44,992 nt of DNA, from assembly GCA_023450745.1 (NCBI GenBank), contig JAEXGR010000010.1:1-44992 (forward strand). The letters are read 5' to 3'. This document shows positions 7,359 to 14,815 of the stretch, piece after piece (position 1 is the stretch's first letter; every line of letters starts with the position of its first letter). The position numbers and the translations under genes are program-made. This stretch comes from Synergistota bacterium. GTDB lineage: Bacteria; Synergistota; Synergistia; Synergistales; Synergistaceae. The notes under the pieces were generated by a model. That model made no database searches, was not told the origin of the DNA, and saw nothing but the letters and a program-made list of their open reading frames with translations.

Positions 7359-7463
7359 TTATAAAATATAACGGCGGCAAGGGTTTCGTATCGCCGCCTG
7401 AGCCAGGTAAACATCTGCCGGGAAAGGAAGCCGGCGCCGCCGGCGCGGCGCCGCAAAACTGCG

Positions 7464-8609
7464 ATGAAAAAATATGACCGCGTCTATGCGTCCATCGATT
7501 TGGACGCCATCATGGAAAATCTGAAAAATATCGGCGGCAGCCTGACGGAGGGCGCGAAGATGATCGCCGTCGTCAAAGCCGACGCCTATGGGCACGGAGC
7601 TGTGCCCATATCCCGGGCCCTCGAACCCGAGGCCCGCGTCTGGGGCTTCGCCGTCTCTACGGCGGAGGAGGCCGAGGAGCTGCGGGACGGAGGCATCGCC
7701 AAGCCGGTGCTGATACTGGGACACGCCTTTCCTGAAGATTACGGAACGCTTGTCGAGAAGGATATTCGCCCGACGCTGTTCAGCCTCGCGTCGGCGAAGG
7801 AGCTCTCCCGCGCCGCGGCGCAGGCGGGACGCACGCTGCCGGTACATCTGGCCGTCGATACGGGGATGTCGCGTATCGGCTTCCGCGGCCCGCGGGAGAG
7901 TCTGCCGGAAATCGCCGCGATCAGCAGGCTTCCTAACCTGCGGATTGAGGGGATTTTCACGCACTTCGCCCGCGCCGACGAAGAGGAGCTTGAATTTACC
8001 AGAAAGCAGCTCGCCGAATTTCGCGTCTTTCTGCGCCTTGTCGGGGAGGCCGGGATAGAGATCCCGATGCGCCATTGCAACAACAGCGCCGGCGCCCTGT
8101 GGAACCGCGAGGGAGACATGGAAGCCGTGCGCCCCGGCATCGCCCTTTACGGTATCTATCCTTCTGACGAAACGCCGAATACAGGCGTGGAGCTGAGGCC
8201 GGCAATGGAGATAAAAAGCCATATTTCCCATGTAAAAGAGTTGGAGGCCGGCGTGCCGGTAAGCTATGGCGGCGCCTACGTCACCGGCAGGGACAGGACG
8301 GTCGTCGCCACCATCCCCGTCGGCTACGCCGACGGCTATCCGCGCAGCCTCTCGAACAAGGGAAGCGTACTGATTCGCGGAATGAGGGCGCGCATTATCG
8401 GGCGTATCTGCATGGACCAATTTATGGCCGACGTCACGGATATCCCCGGCGCCGGCCAGGGAGACGAAGTGACGCTGCTGGGAAGGGACGGCGGAGAAAG
8501 CATCCCCGTCGAAGAACTCTCGGCGCTCTCGGGCCGGTTCCCCTACGAATTTTTGTGCTGCGTCGGCAAACGCGTGCCCCGGGTCTACCGACGCGCGAAT
8601 CAAAAATAG
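7464..8609 (+). CDS. alr: Alanine racemase
   Basis: PLP-dependent interconversion of L- and D-alanine, supplying D-Ala for peptidoglycan; cytosolic. The length (381 aa) is normal. The N-terminal barrel has the PLP lysine in VVKADAYGHG. The catalytic tyrosine of the partner subunit lies in VSYGGAY. RICMDQFMADVT and the C-terminal beta domain ending ELLCC-like (YEFLCCVGKRVPRVY) are all characteristic. The start ATG 7464 gives the canonical RVYASIDLDAIMENL beginning, but no strong ribosome-binding site is visible. It has its own promoter and a terminator. Confidence 0.96.
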   Translation: MKKYDRVYASIDLDAIMENLKNIGGSLTEGAKMIAVVKADAYGHGAVPISRALEPEARVWGFAVSTAEEAEELRDGGIAKPVLILGHAFPEDYGTLVEKDIRPTLFSLASAKELSRAAAQAGRTLPVHLAVDTGMSRIGFRGPRESLPEIAAISRLPNLRIEGIFTHFARADEEELEFTRKQLAEFRVFLRLVGEAGIEIPMRHCNNSAGALWNREGDMEAVRPGIALYGIYPSDETPNTGVELRPAMEIKSHISHVKELEAGVPVSYGGAYVTGRDRTVVATIPVGYADGYPRSLSNKGSVLIRGMRARIIGRICMDQFMADVTDIPGAGQGDEVTLLGRDGGESIPVEELSALSGRFPYEFLCCVGKRVPRVYRRANQK

Positions 8610-8644
8610 CTTTCGCGCGCCGGCGCCTCGTGACAGAAATTTGA

Positions 8645-8680
8645 GGGCGGGCGGCCTCTGAAAGCGGCCCGTCCCTTTTT
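8645..8680 (+). terminator. Intrinsic terminator of alr
   Basis: An imperfect GC-rich hairpin (GGGCGGGCGGCC with GGCCCGTCCC) is followed by five T (8676-8680). Confidence 0.65.
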
Positions 8681-8877
8681 GTGAGACCGTAACGGTTGGG
8701 GGCGCTCATACCTTCCGCCCCTTTCGCGGCGGTTTTTATCGACGGGGCTCCTAAAATCAAAGCTTTATTATGCTTAAACTGATTTTTGCCTGGCAATAGC
8801 AGGTAAAGATAGTTTTATTGCTTTAGTTATGTCGATATGTCCTGCGTTCGCCCCTGTAAATCATTTATTTTAAAGGT

Positions 8878-8906
8878 TTGACAGCAGGATAAATGAGTGT
8901 TATCAT
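8878..8906 (+). promoter_or_regulatory. Strong sigma70 promoter of the attenuated oxidoreductase operon
   Basis: A perfect TTGACA (8878-8883), 17 bases, then TATCAT (8901-8906, 5 of 6). The predicted transcript begins just before the leader peptide ribosome-binding site GGAGGGAGG (8921-8929). Confidence 0.85.
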
Positions 8907-8936
8907 TCCCCCATTCTGTAGGAGGGAGGAAACGTT

Positions 8937-9014
8937 ATGTTAAGAAGCATCAGCAACCAGAACATAATAATTATAATTATTAACGCGGCTCCTCCTCGCA
9001 GGATCGGCGTCTAG
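8937..9014 (+). CDS. Isoleucine-rich leader peptide of a transcription attenuator
   Basis: A 25-codon ORF with ATG at 8937, TAG at 9012-9014 and the ribosome-binding site GGAGGGAGG 8 bases upstream. Codons 10-15 are six consecutive isoleucines (ATA ATA ATT ATA ATT ATT, 8964-8981); eight of 25 codons are Ile. The peptide begins MLRSISNQN and ends NAAPPRRIGV. It is a control peptide, not expected to have its own function. Stalling at the Ile run would leave 8987-8999 free to form the antiterminator. Translation to the stop codon would cover that segment and allow the terminator at 9035-9072. It lies between a strong promoter and the 2-oxoacid:ferredoxin oxidoreductase operon. Confidence 0.88.
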   Translation: MLRSISNQNIIIIIINAAPPRRIGV

Positions 9015-9042
9015 CGCCGTTTGTCAAGCGAGTTACGGAGCC
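8987..9042 (+). promoter_or_regulatory. Predicted antiterminator stem of the isoleucine attenuator
   Basis: GGCTCC (8987-8992) pairs with GGAGCC (9037-9042), and CTCGC (8995-8999) with GCGAG (9028-9032). This encloses a small hairpin CGGCG/CGCCG (9005-9019). The pairing occupies the left arm of the terminator, so the two structures exclude each other. Confidence 0.7.
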
Positions 9043-9072
9043 CTTTCGATTTTGAAGGGGCTCCGTTTTTTT
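9035..9072 (+). terminator. Attenuator terminator
   Basis: Thirteen-base arms 9035-9047 and 9054-9066 (one G-U pair) with a 6-base loop and seven T (9066-9072). It sits between the leader peptide and the first structural gene. Confidence 0.92.
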
Positions 9073-9122
9073 ATACCAAAATTTAAAAACAAAGGGTTTA
9101 ACAGATCAAGGAGGAGTATGAA

Positions 9123-9695
9123 ATGCAGAAGACAGTAGAAGTAAGATGGCACGGACGCGGCGGGCAGGGCGCAAAGAGCGCGTCGGCGATACTCGCGGAG
9201 GTCCTTTTTGAAGAGGGCAAGCACGTTCAGGCATTCCCGGAATATGGCGCGGAACGCCAGGGCGCGCCGATCCGCGCATACAATAGAGTTTCCGATTCCC
9301 CGATACGGCGCCGCTGCGGCGTGCAGAATCCCAATATAGTGGTCGTCGTCGATCCGACGATGGTCGAGAGCGCCAACCCCACCGAGGGTTCGACCGAAGA
9401 TGCCGTTTATCTGGTGAACAGCGCCGAGGACGCCAAGGCGCTGCGCGGCCGCCTCGGAGTGACCTCCAAGGCTCGCGTGCTCGTCGTGGACGCGACGAAG
9501 ATCACGCTCGAAGAGCTTGGCCAGAACCGTCCGAACGCTCCGCTGCTCGGCGCGCTGTCGCACGTATTCACCGACGTTCCCGTGGAATCATTTGTAAACC
9601 ATTTTACGAGCAAAATGACAAAGCTGCCGAAGCCGGTGCTGGAGGCCAACCGCCGCGCCATACTCCGCGGGCGCACGGAGGCGGTATTCGCATGA
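9123..9695 (+). CDS. 2-oxoacid:ferredoxin oxidoreductase gamma subunit (PorG/VorG-like)
   Basis: Gamma domain (190 aa) of a four-subunit pyruvate/2-oxoisovalerate-type ferredoxin oxidoreductase. The start EVRWHGRGGQGAKSASAILAE is the family signature, and FPEYGAERQGAPIRAYNR is the conserved CoA-side motif. A strong AAGGAGGAG precedes the ATG. It opens an operon gamma-delta-alpha-beta with overlapping genes, the order typical of POR and VOR. The complex interconverts a 2-oxo acid plus CoA with acyl-CoA, CO2 and reduced ferredoxin. The isoleucine attenuator upstream suggests branched-chain 2-oxo acids and possibly the biosynthetic (carboxylating) direction. Confidence 0.92.
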   Translation: MQKTVEVRWHGRGGQGAKSASAILAEVLFEEGKHVQAFPEYGAERQGAPIRAYNRVSDSPIRRRCGVQNPNIVVVVDPTMVESANPTEGSTEDAVYLVNSAEDAKALRGRLGVTSKARVLVVDATKITLEELGQNRPNAPLLGALSHVFTDVPVESFVNHFTSKMTKLPKPVLEANRRAILRGRTEAVFA

Positions 9696-10036
9696 GCAAA
9701 CCGCAATGCTGGCAGGAGGTGCCGCCGGGAACCGTCGCCTTCGGCGCCTCCGCGCTCAAAGTACAGACGGGGCTGTGGCGCTCGATGCGCCCCGTCATCG
9801 ACAATGAGAAGTGCGTATCCTGCCTCAAGTGCTGGATACAGTGTCCCGACGATTCGATAGAACTTAACGCCGACAATCGCGTTTGCGGCGTCAATCTCTT
9901 CTTCTGCAAAGGCTGCGGCCTCTGCGAGAAGCTCTGCCCGACCAAGGCGATCACGATGTGTTCCGAATCGTCTTTCGCCGACGCTTCGCAGGCGTCGGGC
10001 GAACATCCCGGGGAGGTCGGCGCGCATGTCAAATAA
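9692..10036 (+). CDS. 2-oxoacid:ferredoxin oxidoreductase delta subunit (ferredoxin-like)
   Basis: Electron-transfer subunit, 114 aa, with two [4Fe-4S] motifs: CVSCLKCWIQCP and CKGCGLCEKLCP. It passes electrons between the TPP/Fe-S catalytic beta subunit and external ferredoxin. The N-terminal stretch with WQEVPPGTVAFGASA matches PorD/VorD delta subunits. The ATG overlaps the gamma stop codon by 4 bases (ATGA), implying coupled translation, and the 3' end overlaps the alpha gene. Confidence 0.93.
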   Translation: MSKPQCWQEVPPGTVAFGASALKVQTGLWRSMRPVIDNEKCVSCLKCWIQCPDDSIELNADNRVCGVNLFFCKGCGLCEKLCPTKAITMCSESSFADASQASGEHPGEVGAHVK

Positions 10037-11222
10037 GAAAAAGGTCATGACTTCGGGGAACCTCGCCTTCGCCGAGGCGATGCGGCAGATAAATCCCGAC
10101 GTCGTCGCCGCCTATCCCATCACCCCCTCCACGGAGATCCCGATGCGCTTCGCGGACTTTGTGGCCAACGGCAAGGTCGACTCCGAATATGTCGCGGTGG
10201 AGAGCGAGCATTCAGCCATCTCGGCCTGCGTGGGCGCCTCCGTTTCGGGAGCGCGCGTGATGACCGCCTCTTCCGCGAACGGCGTGGCGCTGATGCACGA
10301 AATCTTCCCGATTGCCGCCTCCTTCCGCGCGCCTATAGTCTTCGGTCTGGTGAACCGCTCGCTGGGCGCGCCGGTAAATATTCACTGCGATCACTCAGAC
10401 AGCATGCCGGAGCGGGATTCCGGCTGGGTGCAGATCTACTGTGAGGACGCGCAGGAGGTCTATGACAGCGTGCTGCTCGCGACGCGCCTCGCCGAGGACC
10501 CGCGTGTGCTGACTCCCGTCTTCGTCTGCCAGGACGGCTTTATCACGAGCCACTGCTACGAGCCCGTAGAGCTGTTGGACGACGAAACGGTGAAAAAATT
10601 CGTCGGCGAGAGGACCGCGGCCTATCCGCTGCTTGATGTGGACAACCCCGTTTCATACGGCTCTTTTACTATGTCGGAATATTATTTTGAGATCAAGCGC
10701 AACCAGATGGAGGGGATGAACAATGTCTTCCCCGTCTACCGCGAGCTGGCGGCGGCGCTGGAAAAAGAGACCGGGCGCAATTACGCGCCGCTTGAGAGCT
10801 ATCGCGCGGAGGACGCCGACTATCTGATCGTCATCATGTCCTCGGCGGCCGGCGTCGTGAAAGACGTCGTTGACGAGCTTCGCGAAGAGGGCGTCCGCGC
10901 CGGCGCGCTGCGCGTGCGTTTCTTTCGCCCCTTCCCCTGCGAAGAGCTGCTTTCGCTGGCGCGCGGCAAAAAGGGCGTCGCGGTGCTCGACCGCAGCGCG
11001 AGCATCGGCGGGACCGCGCCGCTCGCGGCGGAGGTCAAGAGCGTGCTTTACAATTTAGAGGAGCGCCCGCGCGTACAGGAATACATTTTCGGCCTCGGCG
11101 GACGCGACTTCTACGCGCAGGACGCGAGAGCGGTCTTTGAAAAAATGCTGGGCGGAGATTACCGCGCGCAGGCGCGTTTTATAGGGCTTATTGAACGGGG
11201 TGACGACGATGGGCGCGCTTAA
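10026..11222 (+). CDS. 2-oxoacid:ferredoxin oxidoreductase alpha subunit (PorA/VorA-like)
   Basis: Alpha subunit of 398 residues. The pyrimidine-binding domain carries AYPITPSTEIPM (the conserved TPP-contacting TPST motif), VESEHSAISACVGASVSGARVMTASSANG and PVNIHCDHSD. A transketolase C-terminal type domain follows (ADYLIVIMSSAAGVVKDVVDELREEG; VRFFRPFPCEELL; AVLDRSASIGG). It overlaps the delta gene by 11 bases and the beta gene by 14. Sequence motifs alone do not tell pyruvate from branched-chain specificity. Confidence 0.93.
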   Translation: MSNKKKVMTSGNLAFAEAMRQINPDVVAAYPITPSTEIPMRFADFVANGKVDSEYVAVESEHSAISACVGASVSGARVMTASSANGVALMHEIFPIAASFRAPIVFGLVNRSLGAPVNIHCDHSDSMPERDSGWVQIYCEDAQEVYDSVLLATRLAEDPRVLTPVFVCQDGFITSHCYEPVELLDDETVKKFVGERTAAYPLLDVDNPVSYGSFTMSEYYFEIKRNQMEGMNNVFPVYRELAAALEKETGRNYAPLESYRAEDADYLIVIMSSAAGVVKDVVDELREEGVRAGALRVRFFRPFPCEELLSLARGKKGVAVLDRSASIGGTAPLAAEVKSVLYNLEERPRVQEYIFGLGGRDFYAQDARAVFEKMLGGDYRAQARFIGLIERGDDDGRA

Positions 11223-12141
11223 TATAAAGGAACTTACGAAAAAGGTGAATCCGCTGACCCAGGGACACCGTATGTGCCCAGGCTGCGGCGCGCCCACGGC
11301 GGTGCGGCAGGCGCTGATGGGCGTCGACGATCCCGTGGTCGTCGTTTCCGCGACGGGGTGCATGGAGGTTTCGACGACCGTCTACCCCTACAGCGCGTGG
11401 CGCGTTCCCTTTATGCACATCGCCTTTGAGAACGCGGGCGCGGGCATCTCCGGCATCGAGGCCGCTTACAGGGTGCTTCGTAAAAAAGGCAAAATAGACA
11501 AAAATATCAAATTCGTCGCCTTCGGCGGGGACGGCGGTACCTACGACATCGGTCTCCAATCGCTGTCCGGCGCGCTGGAGCGCGGGCACGATTTTACCTA
11601 TATCTGCTACAACAACCAGGGGTATATGAATACGGGAGCCCAGCGCTCGAGCGCGACGCCGCAGAGCGCGAACGCCACCACCTCGCCCGCGGGCAGCGCC
11701 GCCCCCGGCAAGCTCCAGCGCGCGAAGGACCTCACGGAGATCGTCGCGGCGCACGATATTCCCTACGTCGCGCAGACCTCGCTGCATAATCCTTTCGACC
11801 TGATAACGAAGGTCGAACGCGCTGTAAAGACGCCGGGGCCCGCCTTCGTCAACGTGCTGGTCCCCTGTCCGCTGTTCTGGAAGATAGACCCCGCCAGCCA
11901 GGTGGATATCTGCCAGCTGGCCGCCGACAGTAAATTCTGGCCCGTCTACGAGGTGGTGAACGGAGAATATCACCTTTCCTATGAGCCGAAGAGGCCGCGC
12001 GCGATAGAAGATTTCCTCCGCGCGCAGGGCCGGTACGCCCATCTCTTTAAAAAAGGCGCGGAACGGCTTGACCTGGTGGAAGAAGCTCAGCGCGACGCCG
12101 ACGAGAGTTGGGCGAAGCTGCTGAAAAAGTGCGGCCGATAG
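11209..12141 (+). CDS. 2-oxoacid:ferredoxin oxidoreductase beta subunit (PorB/VorB-like)
   Basis: The catalytic subunit (310 aa) binds thiamine diphosphate and the proximal [4Fe-4S] cluster. MCPGCGAPTAVRQAL holds the first cluster cysteines, and a further cysteine lies in SATGCMEVS. GDGGTYDIGLQSLSGALERGHDFTYICYNNQGYMNTG is the TPP-Mg motif, and QRSSATP is the PorB/VorB signature. ATG 11209 is preferred over the upstream 11191 because of GGGG at 11197-11200 and the fit to PorB N-termini. It is the last gene of the operon, followed by a strong terminator. Confidence 0.93.
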   Translation: MGALNIKELTKKVNPLTQGHRMCPGCGAPTAVRQALMGVDDPVVVVSATGCMEVSTTVYPYSAWRVPFMHIAFENAGAGISGIEAAYRVLRKKGKIDKNIKFVAFGGDGGTYDIGLQSLSGALERGHDFTYICYNNQGYMNTGAQRSSATPQSANATTSPAGSAAPGKLQRAKDLTEIVAAHDIPYVAQTSLHNPFDLITKVERAVKTPGPAFVNVLVPCPLFWKIDPASQVDICQLAADSKFWPVYEVVNGEYHLSYEPKRPRAIEDFLRAQGRYAHLFKKGAERLDLVEEAQRDADESWAKLLKKCGR

Positions 12142-12168
12142 GGCTACGCGCGAAAGCAGACAACGGCA

Positions 12169-12203
12169 AGCGCCGGACGGCCAGCGGCCGTCCGGCGCTT
12201 TTT
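12169..12203 (+). terminator. Intrinsic terminator of the oxidoreductase operon
   Basis: Perfect 14-base arms 12169-12182 and 12186-12199 with a 3-base loop and five T. Confidence 0.92.
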
Positions 12204-12241
12204 GCAGGGGAAAAAAATTTATTATATCTGTAATTTTTCTT

Positions 12242-12270
12242 TTCACAGGACTTCATTTATGTTGTATATT
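12242..12270 (+). promoter_or_regulatory. Candidate promoter of the 129-residue hypothetical gene
   Basis: TTCACA (12242-12247), 17 bases, TATATT (12265-12270). Confidence 0.55.
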
Positions 12271-12309
12271 AAAGGCAGATAATAAAAACAAAAACGGGGG
12301 GTGCTTTTC

Positions 12310-12699
12310 ATGCAGGAAAAGATCTGGGTCGTTATCCAGCAGGACGGCGGCGGTATCGCTTCGGTTCTTGCCTTTGACTTTGAGGCGGACGCGCAGAACT
12401 TCGCACAGGAGATGACGGCGGCGGGGCAGGGGATCAATACTGTGCTCCAGACGACGGTCAACAGACGCCGCGAGGCGGAAGAGGCGATCGCCCGCGTAGA
12501 CCTGCCGGAGTTTAACACGGAATGTATCGAATGTATCGTCGATATGTCCGGCGTGCCGGAAGACAAGCAGGACGCCGCGGCGAAATATCTTGAGGAACAC
12601 CGCGTCGACCTGCAAAAGAACGCTCAGGAGATGGTCGATAAATACATAAAGAAGGCGATCACCGATTTCTTCGCCGACGACCGCATAATCCTTGGTTAG
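12310..12699 (+). CDS. Hypothetical protein, small acidic and soluble
   Basis: I do not recognise this 129-residue protein. It begins MQEKIWVVIQQDGGGIASVL, a beta-strand-like stretch, followed by helical, Glu/Ala-rich sequence. Two cysteines lie close together (TECIECIVD). No signal peptide or membrane segment is seen. ATG 12310 is chosen because GGGGGG (12295-12300) sits about 9 bases upstream; GTG at 12301 would abut it. It has its own promoter and terminator, so it is expressed alone between the oxidoreductase operon and an M20 hydrolase. Confidence 0.75.
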   Translation: MQEKIWVVIQQDGGGIASVLAFDFEADAQNFAQEMTAAGQGINTVLQTTVNRRREAEEAIARVDLPEFNTECIECIVDMSGVPEDKQDAAAKYLEEHRVDLQKNAQEMVDKYIKKAITDFFADDRIILG

Positions 12700-12719
12700 A
12701 CGAAGGACTGACGGGCTGG

Positions 12720-12759
12720 AAGGGTTCCGCGCCGGCAATGGGCCGCGGGCCCTTTTTTT
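12720..12759 (+). terminator. Intrinsic terminator after the hypothetical gene
   Basis: A GC-rich imperfect hairpin (AGGGTTCCGCG region with CGCGGGCCCT) is followed by seven T (12753-12759). Confidence 0.75.
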
Positions 12760-12807
12760 GATATACTCTTCACAAGAAGATCTTCACCACCGACCGGAGG
12801 GGTGTTT

Positions 12808-13968
12808 ATGTCACTGTCAGAGAGATTTGAAAACGAACTAATAGAATTTACACGCCAGCTCGTCCGCCTGCGGAGCTATTCCGACCAGGAGGGGGCCGTC
12901 GCCGAGGCGGTCGTCGCGAAGATGCGCGAGCTCGGCTACGACGAAGCCTTCATCGATTCGACCGGCAACGCCGTGGGCTTTATTGGCGCCGGAGAGAAAA
13001 TTATCCACTTCGACTCCCACATGGATACCGTTGAGGCCGGCGACGCGGAGGATTGGCTGCTGCCGCCCTTCGCCGCGGAGATAAAGGACGGCCGGCTCTA
13101 CGGACGCGGCTCGGTGGACATGAAATCGGGGCTCGCGGCGTCGATATACGGCGCGGCCCTAGCGCGCGAAGCAGGCGGCGCGCGGGGTAAAAAAATCTGC
13201 GTCAGCGGCTCCGTCTGCGAAGAATACTGCGACGGGGAAAACCTCAAAATGATGTATAAGGAGCTTGCGCTGCGCCCGGACTTCGTCGTAATCTGCGAGC
13301 CGTCGGACAACGTAATAACTCTCGGGCACAAGGGAAAGGCCCAGATCCGCATAAAGACGCTGGGGCTGTCGGCGCACGGCTCGGCGCCGGAAAAGGGAAT
13401 CAACGCCGTTTACGAGATGGCGGAGATCATCAGCCGCGTCGAGGCCCTCAACAAAAGGCTGACGGCGGAGGGCGACCCTCACGGTACGATCGTGCTCTCA
13501 AATATCAGCTGTGTCACCGCCTCGCTCAACGCCGTGCCGAGCGAAGCCGAAATCTATCTCGACCGCCGCCTCGTGCTGGGCGAGACCGAGGAGAAGGTAC
13601 GCGCGGAGATGGAAGAGCTGATTCGCGGGAAGCGCGCCGTATGGGAGACCGGCACGCTGCGCCATACCAGCTGGCGCGGCGCGGCGCTGGTCTACGAACC
13701 AATCCACATGGCATGGAAGCTTGATACAGACTCGCCGCTCTTTGGCGCGGCCAACGCGGCTTATGAGGAGGCCTTCGGCAAGGCCCCCGCAAAGTATGAC
13801 TTTTGGGATTTCGGCACCAACGCCGTGACGCCGGTGGGCATGGGGATACCGACTATCGGCTTCGGCCCGGGGGAATACAAGCTGGCCCACATGCGCGACG
13901 AAAACTGTGAAGTGGAAAAGATCAAAGACGCCGCGAGATTCTACGCGGCGCTCGTCGGCAAACTTTAA
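12808..13968 (+). CDS. M20-family metallohydrolase (YgeY/ArgE/DapE-like)
   Basis: A 386-residue zinc-dependent amidohydrolase or deacylase. Metal and catalytic positions are visible: H71 in FDSHMDT, D104 in GSVDMKSG, the Glu pair in CEEY (138-139), E164 in ICEPSD, and a late His in LAHMRDEN. The dimerisation lid domain includes LSAHGSAPEKGINAV. The stretch HGSAPE-G-NA and the CEEYCDG loop resemble the YgeY branch, linked elsewhere to selenium-dependent purine and carbamoyl metabolism; that link is from family knowledge and is not supported by neighbours here. ATG 12808 follows CGGAGGGG by 6 bases and is preferred to GTG 12802. A 59-residue [2Fe-2S] protein follows after 18 bases. Confidence 0.88.
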   Translation: MSLSERFENELIEFTRQLVRLRSYSDQEGAVAEAVVAKMRELGYDEAFIDSTGNAVGFIGAGEKIIHFDSHMDTVEAGDAEDWLLPPFAAEIKDGRLYGRGSVDMKSGLAASIYGAALAREAGGARGKKICVSGSVCEEYCDGENLKMMYKELALRPDFVVICEPSDNVITLGHKGKAQIRIKTLGLSAHGSAPEKGINAVYEMAEIISRVEALNKRLTAEGDPHGTIVLSNISCVTASLNAVPSEAEIYLDRRLVLGETEEKVRAEMEELIRGKRAVWETGTLRHTSWRGAALVYEPIHMAWKLDTDSPLFGAANAAYEEAFGKAPAKYDFWDFGTNAVTPVGMGIPTIGFGPGEYKLAHMRDENCEVEKIKDAARFYAALVGKL

Positions 13969-13986
13969 AAGAAAAGAGGGCGAACG

Positions 13987-14166
13987 GTGGGCGCTATCAG
14001 GGAATACAGCGCGGACGACATTGTTTGTCACTGCTTTTCCTTTACCAAAAAAGATATCGAGGCCGATTACATAAAGAACGGCAGATCGACGATAACGGAG
14101 CGAATTATGGCTGAGCTTGAGCGGGGAGGATGCCGCTGTCATGAAAAAAATCCCCGCGGCACATGA
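13987..14166 (+). CDS. Small BFD-like [2Fe-2S] protein
   Basis: A 59-residue ORF starting at GTG 13987, with AGAGGG (13975-13980) upstream, ending at TGA 14164-14166. It has a C-x-C (C14, C16 in IVCHCFSFTKKDIE), 32 residues, and a second C-x-C (C49, C51 in GGCRCHEKNPRG). This is the spacing of bacterioferritin-associated ferredoxin-like [2Fe-2S] domains also seen in NirB and CopZ-type proteins. It follows the M20 hydrolase by 18 bases and is probably in the same transcript. The function is unknown; electron transfer or cluster delivery is possible. Confidence 0.82.
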   Translation: MGAIREYSADDIVCHCFSFTKKDIEADYIKNGRSTITERIMAELERGGCRCHEKNPRGT

Positions 14167-14230
14167 TGCCTCGGAGACGTTCGCCGGGTCGTGGACGGTA
14201 TCGCTTAAAAAAGATCATCAGTTGACGAAT

Positions 14231-14271
14231 GCCGCCCGCAAAGCGTTTTAAGACAGCGCTTTGCGGGCGGC
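14231..14271 (+). terminator. Terminator after the M20/BFD-like genes
   Basis: Perfect 15-base arms 14231-14245 and 14257-14271 around an 11-base loop, followed by GTTTATC. It lies between convergent genes. Confidence 0.75.
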
Positions 14272-14277
14272 GTTTAT

Positions 14278-14691
14278 CTACCTGTGGGGAACAAGTTTCT
14301 GGAGTTCATCCATCACGCATTCGACAAGCCTGCCGACGGAAAGGTCCGGCACGCCGGCGATGATGTTGTTGCAGCAGTTGACGGGCACGAGGAGCCGCGT
14401 CGCGCGGCTGCGCGCGACGGCCGTCGCCATCGCGGGGGTGATCTCGCCGAGCAGCGAGTCCGCGATGACGATCGCCGCGGGGCCGATGATGACGTCCGCG
14501 TCGCGGCAGCAGACGACGACAGAATTTTCCCCCGTCGCGGCCCTGTTCGCGCCCGCCTTGAGCATCGCCGCCGCCGCGATGCTGTTCGTCCCCACCGCGG
14601 TGACGGAGGCCTCCGGCATCTTTGCCCGCACCGCCTGCACGATCTGCCGCCCGATTCCGCCGCCCTGTCCGTCTATTACCAGTATTTTCAT
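14278..14691 (-). CDS. DUF3842 family protein
   Basis: The protein (137 aa) opens with MKILVIDGQGGGIGRQIV, a Rossmann-like glycine-rich loop, and contains LKAGANRAATGENSVVV and IIGPAAIVIADSLLGEITPAMA, the conserved blocks of DUF3842. The family has no known reaction; nucleotide binding is suggested by the glycine loop only. CGGAGG precedes the ATG at 14691. It lies downstream of the TonB receptor on the same strand, but a terminator stands between them. Confidence 0.88.
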   Translation of the reverse strand: MKILVIDGQGGGIGRQIVQAVRAKMPEASVTAVGTNSIAAAAMLKAGANRAATGENSVVVCCRDADVIIGPAAIVIADSLLGEITPAMATAVARSRATRLLVPVNCCNNIIAGVPDLSVGRLVECVMDELQKLVPHR

Positions 14692-14738
14692 CGCTTGCCT
14701 CCGTTATCTTCGGTTTTCATCCGCTATAAGTATACCGC

Positions 14739-14776
14739 AAAAAGGGAGAGCCCCGGGCGTGACGGCCGGGGCTCTC
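14739..14776 (-). terminator. Intrinsic terminator of the TonB receptor gene
   Basis: Eleven-base arms GAGAGCCCCGG (14746-14756) and CCGGGGCTCTC (14766-14776). On the minus strand they are followed by CCC and a run of T (14743-14739). Confidence 0.85.
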
Positions 14777-14815
14777 AGGCAAAAAACTCTTATCTTGCGG
14801 AAGTAACGGCGGCGC

